A stretch of 38,782 bases of DNA, taken from contig NZ_CABVHQ010000057.1 in the NCBI RefSeq assembly GCF_902497895.1, positions 1-38,782 on the forward strand. Reading direction: 5' to 3'. The notes below the pieces were generated by a model, which ran no database searches, was not told the origin of the DNA, and saw only the letters and a list, made by a program, of their open reading frames with translations. The position numbers and the translations under genes were made by a program. Below, piece by piece: positions 31,842 to 38,782 of the stretch. How positions within the stretch are numbered: the stretch's first letter is position 1; each line of letters starts with the position of its first letter. This stretch comes from Pseudomonas fluorescens (GTDB taxonomy: Bacteria; Pseudomonadota; Gammaproteobacteria; Pseudomonadales; Pseudomonadaceae).

Positions 31842-32063
31842 TCAATTCAGCAACCCCCTGTTCAGCGCCTCGCCCACCGCCTGGGCTCTGTTGGTCACTT
31901 CCAGTTTGCAGTAGATATTGCTCAGGTGGAATTTGACCGTGGCCTGGGATATGTCCCGAATAACGCTGATTTCCCACACCGTTTTCCCGGCCCTGGCCCA
32001 GCGCAGGATTTCCAGCTCCTTGGCGCTCAATGGCTTGCCCACCGGGCGCTGTCGACGTCTCAT
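31842..32063 (-). CDS. LuxR-type HTH protein without a sensor domain
   Basis: This 73-residue protein is almost only a GerE/LuxR helix-turn-helix: LSAKELEILRWARAGKTVWEISVIRDISQATVKFHLSNIYCKL, then NRAQAVGEALNRGLLN. That stretch resembles the DNA-binding end of quorum-sensing LuxR proteins. There is no autoinducer or receiver domain, either in the protein or recognisable in the 261 bp upstream. AGGGGAG lies 6 nt before the ATG at 32063, so the short form is a proper gene, not just a fragment. It could be a dedicated small regulator or a reduced LuxR. Targets are unknown. Confidence 0.82.
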   Translation of the reverse strand: MRRRQRPVGKPLSAKELEILRWARAGKTVWEISVIRDISQATVKFHLSNIYCKLEVTNRAQAVGEALNRGLLN

Positions 32064-32324
32064 TCATGACTCCCCTCTCACCTTGAACAGGTGCACCGCC
32101 GCCAACATAAACACTGCGTTGACAGCCGTGCCCACAAAGGCGAAAGGGTTACACAGACATGAGATTTAACAAGGAAGAAAGGCACTAAAGAGCGAAGCCC
32201 TACAAACCAACAAGCACCTTCCTACGCTAACTAATGAACACAACTGGGTCAGCGTCTATCAAGTCGACTGTCGGCCTGTTCAAGTTTGGCTGGATACCAG
32301 ATATCAGTAGTCAGCCGTTGCCAC

Positions 32325-33008
32325 TCAGAACGTAGACGGGTCTATTTGTGCAAAGCTGCTGACATTCCGCTGCCCGACCAGTTCACCACCGTCGCGCACC
32401 AGGCCGCAGGTGGCCATCCCCGCTTCCCGCGCTGCATCCAGCTCCTGGACGATATCGGACAGGAACAGAATCTGCTCAGCCTGACAGCCAATTGCCTGCG
32501 CAATCCGCTGATAGGACTGCACTTCGCGCTTGGGCCCCGAGGTGGTATCGAAATAGCCACTGAACAACGGCGTCAAATCACCGGCCTCGGAGCAACCGAA
32601 AATCAGCCGTTGAGCCTGGATCGACCCGGATGAATAAACAAACAGTTGATAGCCATCCTGATGCCAGCGCTTAAGCGCTTCAACCGCATCCGGGTAGACG
32701 TGCCCTTTGAGCTGTCCGGCCAGATACCCCTGCTCCCAGACCATCCCTTGCAAGGCTTTGAGCGGCGTAGCCTTACGGTCTTCGGCAATCCAGTCCAAGA
32801 GGATCCGGACCACCCGCTCGACGTCAGCCGCGGGCTCGCCACTGTCCTGACGAACCACCTGCAGTTGCTCGGCGACGTCCGGTCGGTCGGCGTTCTGCCG
32901 GACAAACTCCGGAAGATTATTTGCGGCATAGGGAAACAGCACCTCGAACACGAAACTTACCGCGCTGGTGGTGCCTTCGATATCGGTGAGAATGGCTTTG
33001 ATCGACAT
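32325..33008 (-). CDS. mtnC: Acireductone synthase MtnC (enolase-phosphatase E1)
   Basis: This 227-residue HAD-family enzyme converts 2,3-diketo-5-methylthiopentyl-1-phosphate to acireductone in methionine salvage. The catalytic Asp9 and Glu11 are in ILTDIEGTTSAVSFV; other HAD motifs are VYSSGSIQAQRLIFG and ILFLSDIVQELDAAREAGM. The ATG lies 4 nt after the mtnD stop, with GGAGG inside the mtnD end, so translation is coupled. It is the last gene of the mtnB-mtnD-mtnC block. No clear terminator follows; the 261 bp to the LuxR-like gene hold no other gene. Confidence 0.96.
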   Translation of the reverse strand: MSIKAILTDIEGTTSAVSFVFEVLFPYAANNLPEFVRQNADRPDVAEQLQVVRQDSGEPAADVERVVRILLDWIAEDRKATPLKALQGMVWEQGYLAGQLKGHVYPDAVEALKRWHQDGYQLFVYSSGSIQAQRLIFGCSEAGDLTPLFSGYFDTTSGPKREVQSYQRIAQAIGCQAEQILFLSDIVQELDAAREAGMATCGLVRDGGELVGQRNVSSFAQIDPSTF

Positions 33009-33012
33009 TCGC

Positions 33013-33558
33013 TCAGTCCTCCAGGCCAGGAAAACGACGGGCGATGTCTTCGCCGGTGAACCGGGCTACCCAGCCCTCGGGATTGTTGAACATGCGGATC
33101 GCCACGAAGTGCGGGTTCTCGCCCATGTCGAACCAGTGCGGCGTGCCGGCGGGAACCGAGATCAGGTCGTTCTTTTCGCAGAGCACGGCATACACATAAT
33201 CATCGATATGCAGGGTGAACAGACCACGCCCGGCGACGAAAAAACGCACTTCGTCTTCGCCATGACGGTGCTCATCGAGGAACTTGGCCCGCAGTTCGGC
33301 TTTTTGCGGGTGATCGCTGTTGAGGCTGATGACATCGACGGTGACGTAGCCACGCTCGGTCATCAAACGGTCGATCTGCTCCTGGTAGGCGGCGATCACT
33401 TCTTCCTGACTGGCGCCCGGCTGAATCTTCGCGGCAGCTTGCCAGCGGTCGAAACGCACGCCTTTTTCGGCCAGGGTCGAGGCAATATCCTCGAAGTGAG
33501 TCAGAACCTTGTTCGGCAGTTCCGGGCTGGATACGTGGTAAACGGACAGGCTGCTCAT
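33013..33558 (-). CDS. mtnD: Acireductone dioxygenase MtnD
   Basis: This 181-residue cupin enzyme oxidises acireductone to 2-keto-4-methylthiobutyrate and formate (Fe form). The metal ligands are visible: His97 and His99 in EHRHGEDEVRFFV, Glu103, and His141 in VPAGTPHWFDMG. The length is normal for the family. A 100-bp gap, with a small hairpin, separates it from mtnB, and mtnC follows after 4 nt. Confidence 0.96.
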   Translation of the reverse strand: MSSLSVYHVSSPELPNKVLTHFEDIASTLAEKGVRFDRWQAAAKIQPGASQEEVIAAYQEQIDRLMTERGYVTVDVISLNSDHPQKAELRAKFLDEHRHGEDEVRFFVAGRGLFTLHIDDYVYAVLCEKNDLISVPAGTPHWFDMGENPHFVAIRMFNNPEGWVARFTGEDIARRFPGLED

Positions 33559-33637
33559 GCTGGCAACTCCTCGGTATCAGCATCACCCTCCAACTTTTGC
33601 AGGCCGGTCAGGTGATGGATTTCATCAGATGGTAGGC

Positions 33638-33653
33638 TACTTCTGAAGAAGTA
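33638..33653. other. Small hairpin between mtnB and mtnD
   Basis: A perfect 6-bp inverted repeat (TACTTC-TGAA-GAAGTA) with a 4-nt loop lies 5 bp after the mtnB stop. No U-tract follows, so termination is doubtful; RNA processing or partial attenuation is possible. Confidence 0.35.
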
Positions 33654-33658
33654 AGCGG

Positions 33659-34279
33659 TTAACGGTTGAGCACGGAGCGGGTCTTCAACTCGCACTCGAA
33701 CAGAAATTCAAAGGCTTCGATCTGCCGCAGCGCATCGCTCATCCGCGCGCCCCAGGTATAGAGACCATGGCCGCGGATCAGGTAACCCACACAATCGGGA
33801 TGCGCCTCGAGCCAAGGCTGCACCTTGGCGGCCAGTCGAGCAATATCCTGATCGTTATCGAAGATCGGCACCCGTATCCTGGACTCGTGGGTGGAGACGC
33901 CGCTGAAAGCTTTTTGCAGTTCGTAATCTTCGAACTCGATAAAGTCTTCAGGGGTCAGCCGCGAGAGCACCGTGGCATTCACCGAGTGCGTGTGCAACAC
34001 CGCGCCGATCTCCGGGCGCCAGCTATAGAGCTGGGTGTGCAGCAAAGTTTCGGCCGAGGGTTTCTTTCCCGGTTCCAGGCTGTTGCCGGCCAGGTCGGTG
34101 ACCAACACATCATCCGGACCCAGCTGACCCTTGTGCTTGCCGGAGACCGTCAGCAAGGCCTGGCTGGGCGACAAGCGGGTCGAGTAATTGCTGCTGGTGG
34201 CCGGCGACCAGCCGCGGCCATAGAGAAAACGCCCGGCTTCGATGATTTCCAGGGCTAGCTGTTCACGGGTGAGGCTCAT
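33659..34279 (-). CDS. mtnB: Methylthioribulose-1-phosphate dehydratase MtnB
   Basis: This 206-residue class-II aldolase-fold enzyme dehydrates 5-methylthioribulose-1-phosphate in methionine salvage. The zinc ligands are in VLHTHSVNATVLSR (His96, His98) and in LIRGHGLYTWG. Other family stretches are GRGWSPATSSNYSTRL and LLTVSGKHKGQL. Its ATG overlaps the stop of the upstream MFS gene by 4 nt (ATGA), indicating translational coupling. Confidence 0.95.
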   Translation of the reverse strand: MSLTREQLALEIIEAGRFLYGRGWSPATSSNYSTRLSPSQALLTVSGKHKGQLGPDDVLVTDLAGNSLEPGKKPSAETLLHTQLYSWRPEIGAVLHTHSVNATVLSRLTPEDFIEFEDYELQKAFSGVSTHESRIRVPIFDNDQDIARLAAKVQPWLEAHPDCVGYLIRGHGLYTWGARMSDALRQIEAFEFLFECELKTRSVLNR

Positions 34280-35421
34280 GGCCTGTCCTCTTGCATACGA
34301 GTGGCAATGATAACGGCTGCAGCCAGGGCTGCGAGGCTGGCGATACTGAAAGTCAACGTCGCCCCCAGGGCATTCCAGCTATAGCCGGAATACAACGCAC
34401 CCAGCGCACCGCCGGTGCCAGCCAATGCGGCATACAGCGCCTGCCCCTGGCCTTGCTGGCGAGCGCCAAAGCTACGTTGCACGAAATGGATGGCAGCCGC
34501 GTGAAAGCTGCCAAAGGTAGCCGCGTGCAAAATTTGCGCGAACAGCAGCACCCACAAAAACTCGGCAAAGGAGCCGAGCAGCAGCCAGCGCAACGCGGCC
34601 AGCAGGAAACTCGCCAGCAACACCTGGCGCACCGAGAAGCGCGCCAGAATCTTGCTCATGGCCAGGAACATCAATACTTCGGCGACCACCCCCAGGGCCC
34701 AGAGCATACCGATCAAGCCACGGCTGTAACCCAGGTGCTCAAGGTGCAGGGTCATGAATGTGTAATACGGCCCATGACTCAACTGCATCAGCGCCACGCA
34801 GACATAAAACGCCAGCACGCCGGGGCTGCGCAACTGCTTGAGAAATCCCTCACCGGTCAGACGACTGCCCTGGACCGGCTGGGCATTTGGCACCCAGGCG
34901 CTGCTGATGACAATCCCGGCCATGATCACCACCAGCGTCCCCGGGTAGATGTCCAGGCTCAGCCATTCGAACAAACGCCCAAGTGCCACCACCGTGATGA
35001 TAAAACCGATGGATCCCCACAGACGGATCTGGCTGTAACGGGAGGTCTGGCCATTCAAATGCGCCAGGGTAATGACTTCGAATTGCGGCAACACCGCGTG
35101 CCAGAAGAACGCATGCAGGGCCATGACCATTGCCAGCCACGCATAGCTCTTGCTGACGAAGATCAGCGAGAAGGTCAGCAGCGTGCAAACCGCCCCGAAG
35201 CGCACAATCGCCAGTCGGCGCCCAGTGTAGTCACCCAGCCAACCCCAGATATTCGGCGCCACGCAGCGCATCAGCATCGGAATCGCCACCAGTTCGCCAA
35301 TGCGCGCGCTGGAAAAACCCAGGTGATCGAAGTACAGCGCCAGAAACGGTGCCGTCGAACCGAGCAAGGCGAAATAGAACAGATAGAAACTGGATAGCCG
35401 CCAGTACGGGAGCGCCACCAC
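34276..35421 (-). CDS. MFS transporter (HcaT/LacY-like), linked to methionine salvage
   Basis: This 381-residue inner-membrane protein has about twelve transmembrane segments and belongs to the MFS_1-like/nucleoside-H+ or phenylpropionate (HcaT) group; YFDHLGFSSARIGELVAIPML and the cytoplasmic loop GDYTGRRLAIVR are typical. It begins with GTG at 35421 (a second GTG follows at once) without a clear ribosome-binding site, so it may rely on coupling to aroC, 34 bp upstream. Its end overlaps mtnB by 4 nt. The context suggests uptake of methylthioribose or a similar nucleoside-derived compound; that is inference. Confidence 0.87.
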   Translation of the reverse strand: MVALPYWRLSSFYLFYFALLGSTAPFLALYFDHLGFSSARIGELVAIPMLMRCVAPNIWGWLGDYTGRRLAIVRFGAVCTLLTFSLIFVSKSYAWLAMVMALHAFFWHAVLPQFEVITLAHLNGQTSRYSQIRLWGSIGFIITVVALGRLFEWLSLDIYPGTLVVIMAGIVISSAWVPNAQPVQGSRLTGEGFLKQLRSPGVLAFYVCVALMQLSHGPYYTFMTLHLEHLGYSRGLIGMLWALGVVAEVLMFLAMSKILARFSVRQVLLASFLLAALRWLLLGSFAEFLWVLLFAQILHAATFGSFHAAAIHFVQRSFGARQQGQGQALYAALAGTGGALGALYSGYSWNALGATLTFSIASLAALAAAVIIATRMQEDRP

Positions 35422-35455
35422 GGCTGTCAGACCGTGGCGACTGCGAAGGCCGCCA

Positions 35456-36547
35456 TTACAGCTGGCCCAGCACCGGTGTGCTGACCCGCACGGCGGCGTT
35501 CTGCCCGCGGTGGCGCAGCAGGTGGTCCATCAACACGATGGCCATCATTGCCTCGGCGATCGGCGTGGCGCGGATACCGACACATGGGTCGTGGCGGCCC
35601 TTGGTGATGACATCCACCGGGTTACCGTGGACATCGATGGAGCGGCCCGGCGTGGTGATACTCGAAGTCGGTTTGAGGGCCAGGTGCGCAACGATCGGCT
35701 GCCCGGAAGAAATTCCGCCGAGAATGCCGCCGGCGTTGTTACTGAGGAATCCTTCAGGGGTCATTTCGTCACGGTGCTCGGTGCCACGCTGGGCGACGCT
35801 GGCGAAACCGGCGCCGATTTCCACGCCCTTGACCGCGTTGATGCTCATCAGCGCATGGGCCAGTTCAGCATCGAGGCGGTCGAAGATCGGCTCACCCAGA
35901 CCCGGCATCACGCCTTCGGCGACCACGGTGATCTTCGCTCCGACCGAATCCTGATCGCGGCGCAGCTGGTCCATATAGGCTTCAAGCTCCGGCACTTTGT
36001 CCGGATCAGGACAGAAGAAGGCGTTCTCTTCCACCGAATCCCAGGTCTTGAACGGGATTTCGATCGGCCCCAGCTGGCTCATGTAGCCACGGATCACGAT
36101 GCCCTGGCTCGCGAGGAACTTCTTCGCAATAGCACCTGCTGCCACGCGCATGGCGGTTTCCCGCGCCGAGCTGCGCCCGCCGCCGCGATAGTCGCGTTCA
36201 CCGTACTTGTGGTGGTAGGTGTAATCGGCATGGGCCGGACGAAACAGATCCTTGATCGCCGAGTAGTCCTTGGACTTCTGGTCGGTATTGCGAATCAGCA
36301 GACCGATCGGACAACCGGTGGTCCGGCCTTCGAAAACCCCGGAAAGAATTTCGACTTCGTCGGCTTCCTGACGCTGGGTGGTATGGCGGCTGGTGCCAGG
36401 CTTGCGCCGATCCAGATCGCGCTGCAGATCATCCAGCGACAGCTCGAGGCCCGGCGGGCAGCCATCAACAATGGCGACCAACGCCGGACCATGGCTTTCG
36501 CCAGCGGTGGTGACAGTGAACAGCTTGCCGTAGGTATTGCCGGACAT
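35456..36547 (-). CDS. aroC: Chorismate synthase
   Basis: This 363-residue FMN-dependent enzyme makes chorismate from 5-enolpyruvylshikimate-3-phosphate, the last step of the shikimate pathway. Family signatures are GESHGPALVAIVDGCPPG, the central RGGGRSSARETAMRVAAGAIAKK, and GNPVDVITKGRHDPCVGIRATPIAEAMMAIVL. A GGAG site precedes the ATG at 36547. It is the first gene of a minus-strand run with the MFS gene and mtnBDC. Confidence 0.97.
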   Translation of the reverse strand: MSGNTYGKLFTVTTAGESHGPALVAIVDGCPPGLELSLDDLQRDLDRRKPGTSRHTTQRQEADEVEILSGVFEGRTTGCPIGLLIRNTDQKSKDYSAIKDLFRPAHADYTYHHKYGERDYRGGGRSSARETAMRVAAGAIAKKFLASQGIVIRGYMSQLGPIEIPFKTWDSVEENAFFCPDPDKVPELEAYMDQLRRDQDSVGAKITVVAEGVMPGLGEPIFDRLDAELAHALMSINAVKGVEIGAGFASVAQRGTEHRDEMTPEGFLSNNAGGILGGISSGQPIVAHLALKPTSSITTPGRSIDVHGNPVDVITKGRHDPCVGIRATPIAEAMMAIVLMDHLLRHRGQNAAVRVSTPVLGQL

Positions 36548-36716
36548 GCAGGGCGCTCCGTGTAATCGCTGAAGTTACTCAACCTGAATAGCTAAAGCTT
36601 ATAATTAAGCCTTGGTAACCAAGTGCGCGCCAGTATACGCAGGCTACCCAACTAGTTCATCCTCGAACCTTATTGGTGTCTGTGAGTCCAACCGGCACCT
36701 TGTTCATGATGGCGTG

Positions 36717-37670
36717 ATGATGCTGCGAGTTCTTGTCTTGAGCCTTACCCTGTTTACCGGCCTGGTCCAGGCCACCGTTCTGCAACGTCCTATCAGCCTG
36801 GACACTGGCAACGGCGAGCTACATGGCTCGTTGTTGCTGCCCAAATCCGACACCCCGGTGCCGGTGGTATTGATTATCTCCGGTTCCGGCCCCACCGACC
36901 GCGATGGCAACAATCCCGACGGCGGGCGCAACGACAGCCTCAAGCGCCTGGCCTGGGTGCTGGCCAAACACAACATCGCCAGCGTGCGCTACGACAAACG
37001 TGGCGTGGCCGCCAGCCTTGCGGCGACACCCGACGAACGCAACCTGACACTCGATGCCTATGTGGCCGACGCTGTGGCCTGGGGTCGGCAGCTCAAGACC
37101 GATCCTCGCTTCGGTAACCTGATCCTGCTCGGGCACAGCGAAGGCGCGCTGATTGCCAGCCTCGCCGCTCCCCCTCTGGATGCCGCGGCGGTGATTTCCG
37201 TCTCCGGCAGCGCCCGTCCGATCGACCAGGTGCTGCGCCAGCAGTTGAGCTATCGTTTGCCACCGCCGCTGGTGCTGCGCAGCAATCAGTTGCTCGACAG
37301 CCTCAAGGCCGGTCACGTCGACAACGCTGTGCCACCGCAACTGGAAGTGATTTTCCGTCCCAGCGTGCAGCCGTATCTGATCAGCCTGTTTCGCCAGGAC
37401 CCGTCAGCAGCCTTCGCCAGGCTGAAAATGCCAGCCTTGATCATTCAGGGCAGCAACGACATCCAGGTCGGTGTCGGCGATGCGCAGATGCTCAAGGCCG
37501 CCAAACCGGACGCCGAACTGGCGCTGATCGAAGGCATGAACCATGTCATGCGCATCGTGCCCAATGATATCAAGCGCCAACTGGCCTCATACAAAGACCC
37601 GCAGCTGCCACTGGCCGCCGAGTTGGGCGCGCATATCTTGAGCTTTATTGAAGGACTTCGCGCCAGTTAA
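36717..37670 (+). CDS. Exported alpha/beta hydrolase
   Basis: This 317-residue protein starts with a Sec signal (MMLRVLVLSLTLFTGLVQA, cleavage after Ala19). The fold is the serine alpha/beta hydrolase: the oxyanion region ISGSGPTDRDGNNPDGG, the nucleophile elbow GHSEGA, the acid in IQGSNDIQVG, and the His in EGMNHVMR. It would act in the periplasm on an ester or peptide-like substrate that cannot be named. The start is 36717 (or 36720); upstream in-frame codons to 36612 lack a signal peptide. The ribosome-binding site is weak. Confidence 0.85.
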   Translation: MMLRVLVLSLTLFTGLVQATVLQRPISLDTGNGELHGSLLLPKSDTPVPVVLIISGSGPTDRDGNNPDGGRNDSLKRLAWVLAKHNIASVRYDKRGVAASLAATPDERNLTLDAYVADAVAWGRQLKTDPRFGNLILLGHSEGALIASLAAPPLDAAAVISVSGSARPIDQVLRQQLSYRLPPPLVLRSNQLLDSLKAGHVDNAVPPQLEVIFRPSVQPYLISLFRQDPSAAFARLKMPALIIQGSNDIQVGVGDAQMLKAAKPDAELALIEGMNHVMRIVPNDIKRQLASYKDPQLPLAAELGAHILSFIEGLRAS

Positions 37671-37714
37671 GCGGCCTTCACCCTCCAGTCCTGAAAAAAA
37701 CGGCCGATAAGCCT

Positions 37715-37742
37715 TTGCCGACAGTTTATTTGCTGTCGGCAA
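37715..37742 (+). terminator. Perfect 10-bp hairpin after the hydrolase gene
   Basis: TTGCCGACAG, an 8-nt loop and CTGTCGGCAA form a perfect stem, 44 nt after the hydrolase stop and 27 nt before the next start. No T-run follows, so it may be a Rho-linked end, an RNA stability element or part of the leader of the next gene. Confidence 0.4.
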
Positions 37743-37769
37743 GCAGGGCTTGGACAGGATCTCGCCGTT

Positions 37770-38561
37770 ATGACAGATACCCGCAATTCACCCGAAATCG
37801 CAGTCGATGAAACCGCCCTGGAAACGGTCGAGCTGCCGTGGGCGGACGTCCATGCCGAGCATCACCGGATGCTCCGCCTCGCGCCGCTGCAAACTGACCG
37901 CACCACCGGCGCACGACCGCTGCGCTTTGTCGAGTTCGGTTATGCCGAGCGTCACGCCAAGGAGCGCAGTCTGCTCAGGATGAGTATCCAACTGCCGAAC
38001 CAACGGGTACGCAAAGAGCAGAACCACCTGGATGTGTGGGTTGATCACGCCACCCGCCGGGTGCATTTCAGCCCTGAAAACGGTTTGCAGATCGAGCCTT
38101 TGAACCGCGGGGTCGGTCGTTTCCTGATGGCTCAGGGCATCGCCTGGGCGCAGAAAAAATGCTCGCGCTATCGGGTTGACGGCTTCGATCTGGCGAACAA
38201 GGACGCCCTCAACGAGGACACGCGTCTGCGCCGCGATCACTCTTTGCGGGCCCATGGTTTCGAAGTGGTCTACGCCGATGCGCAGTACTTGAAGGGCAGC
38301 GTGAAAGACACGCCGGTCGGTGAATTGCGGGCGGGCTGGAATACGGAAAAGCTGCAGTTCGTGGAGATCCTCGAAGCCGCACAGATGCTCCAGCAAGCCG
38401 AGCAAAACCTGGCGGAACAGGAAGTCAAACTGCGCAAACAGGCAGAAGAGGTCAGCCGATTCCAGCGCGACGACATCGGGTTGCGCTTCACCATCACCTG
38501 TCTGGTGGCGTTCTCGGTTTTCCAGGCCGGGTTGTTGATCTGGATTGCCACGCATCGTTGA
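37770..38561 (+). CDS. Tail-anchored GNAT-like protein with coiled coil
   Basis: This 263-residue protein has three visible parts: an alpha/beta region (about 35-175) with a GNAT-like segment (NRGVGRFLMAQGIAWAQKK; LRRDHSLRAHGFEVVYAD), a coiled coil (about 196-232, AAQMLQQAEQNLAEQEVKLRKQ) and one C-terminal transmembrane helix (238-260). The bulk would sit in the cytoplasm with the tail in the inner membrane. I recognise no named family. GGA sits about 11 nt before the ATG. The acyl-CoA pocket motif is degenerate, so acetyltransferase activity is uncertain. It appears complete, with no operon partner. Confidence 0.75.
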   Translation: MTDTRNSPEIAVDETALETVELPWADVHAEHHRMLRLAPLQTDRTTGARPLRFVEFGYAERHAKERSLLRMSIQLPNQRVRKEQNHLDVWVDHATRRVHFSPENGLQIEPLNRGVGRFLMAQGIAWAQKKCSRYRVDGFDLANKDALNEDTRLRRDHSLRAHGFEVVYADAQYLKGSVKDTPVGELRAGWNTEKLQFVEILEAAQMLQQAEQNLAEQEVKLRKQAEEVSRFQRDDIGLRFTITCLVAFSVFQAGLLIWIATHR

Positions 38562-38578
38562 CAGGGTCAGACACAGCC

Positions 38579-38601
38579 GTGTGGCGAGGGGGCTTGCTCC
38601 A
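38579..38601 (+). repeat. REP half-element
   Basis: GTGTGGCGAGGGGGCTTGCTCC is one arm of the REP family seen at 13961-14110, without its usual partner arm, just after the stop of the tail-anchored protein gene. Confidence 0.7.
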
Positions 38602-38722
38602 ATGCCATTCAGTTTAGGGAAGTTACCATCCAGATGCTGCGTCTGGTCCGAAAACCACCCCTCACCCAACCCTCGCCCCCTTGGGCATAGATATCTACAC
38701 ATCTTTTAAGGGCTGCCAAATA

Positions 38723-38782
38723 CTGTGGCGAGGGGGCTTGCCCCCGCTCGGCTGCGCAGCAGTCGTAAAACCGGCGGATGCG
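38723..38782 (+). repeat. REP element cut by the window edge
   Basis: CTGTGGCGAGGGGGCTTGCC with the following TCGGCTGCGCAGCAGTCG and AAAACCGGCGGATGCG is nearly identical over about 58 bp to 13978-14036. The inverted second copy is probably outside the window. Confidence 0.88.

Overview
The window is chromosomal DNA of a Pseudomonas, most likely of the P. fluorescens group. The signs are high-GC, GC3-rich codon use, REP/BIME palindromes of the 'GTGGCGAGGGGGCTTGCCCCC' and 'GTAGGAGCTGGCG...CAGCTCCTAC' kinds typical of that group, and Pseudomonas-type families (DUF3509, DUF3309, msuED, the NAGGN osmolyte operon). This assignment rests on recognition of sequence, not on a search. No tRNA, CRISPR array, prophage or insertion sequence was seen.

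Layout. 1-307: an rRNA-type promoter on the minus strand (TATAAT/TTGACG), firing out of the left edge. 308-4738: an RhtA-like exporter, a small lipoprotein, and a minus-strand pair encoding a cysteine desulfurase and a Xaa-Pro aminopeptidase. 4906-10541: a two-gene minus-strand operon encoding a 1378-residue membrane-anchored fusion protein (sugar-dehydrogenase-type beta-propeller, two haem c motifs, and a DUF1587/1595/1592/1588/1585 array) and a Tat-exported DUF1552 protein. I consider this the best candidate for an undescribed system. 10853-11837: a LysE exporter and a small lipoprotein. 12230-14859: sulfonate-sulfur genes msuE-msuD behind a good sigma-54 promoter, followed by a decayed msuC'-'sfnR remnant. 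15030-20662: a VOC protein and the NAGGN osmoprotectant operon (asnO, ngg, M42 peptidase). 20651-21013: a 133-bp tandem REP array. 21070-30929: mixed housekeeping and accessory genes (yheU, a divergent csrA, ynfA, an SDR, a DUF3309 protein, an LTA-synthase-like sulfatase, speE, ogt, a PLDc_N protein, an unknown acidic protein, an ankyrin protein and a FATP-like acyl-CoA synthetase). 30930-32063: a candidate sigma-54/IHF regulatory region, a DUF3509 gene, and a LuxR-type protein reduced to its HTH. 32325-36547: methionine-salvage genes mtnC-mtnD-mtnB, an MFS transporter overlapping mtnB, and aroC, all on the minus strand. 36717-38782: an exported alpha/beta hydrolase, a tail-anchored GNAT-like protein, and REP sequence at the right edge.

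How the genes work together. MsuE supplies FMNH2 to MsuD for desulfonation under sulfate starvation, but the adjacent SfnR-type activator is broken, so control must come from elsewhere or be lost. AsnO, Ngg and the peptidase form the synthesis and probable turnover unit for N-acetylglutaminylglutamine amide. MtnB, MtnC and MtnD are three steps of methylthioadenosine recycling, and the overlapping MFS gene suggests a transporter for a related compound. The DUF1552/PSD operon looks like an envelope redox system of unknown substrate. Its DUF1552 gene appears to have lost its original stop through a one-base deletion and now reads through its own terminator.
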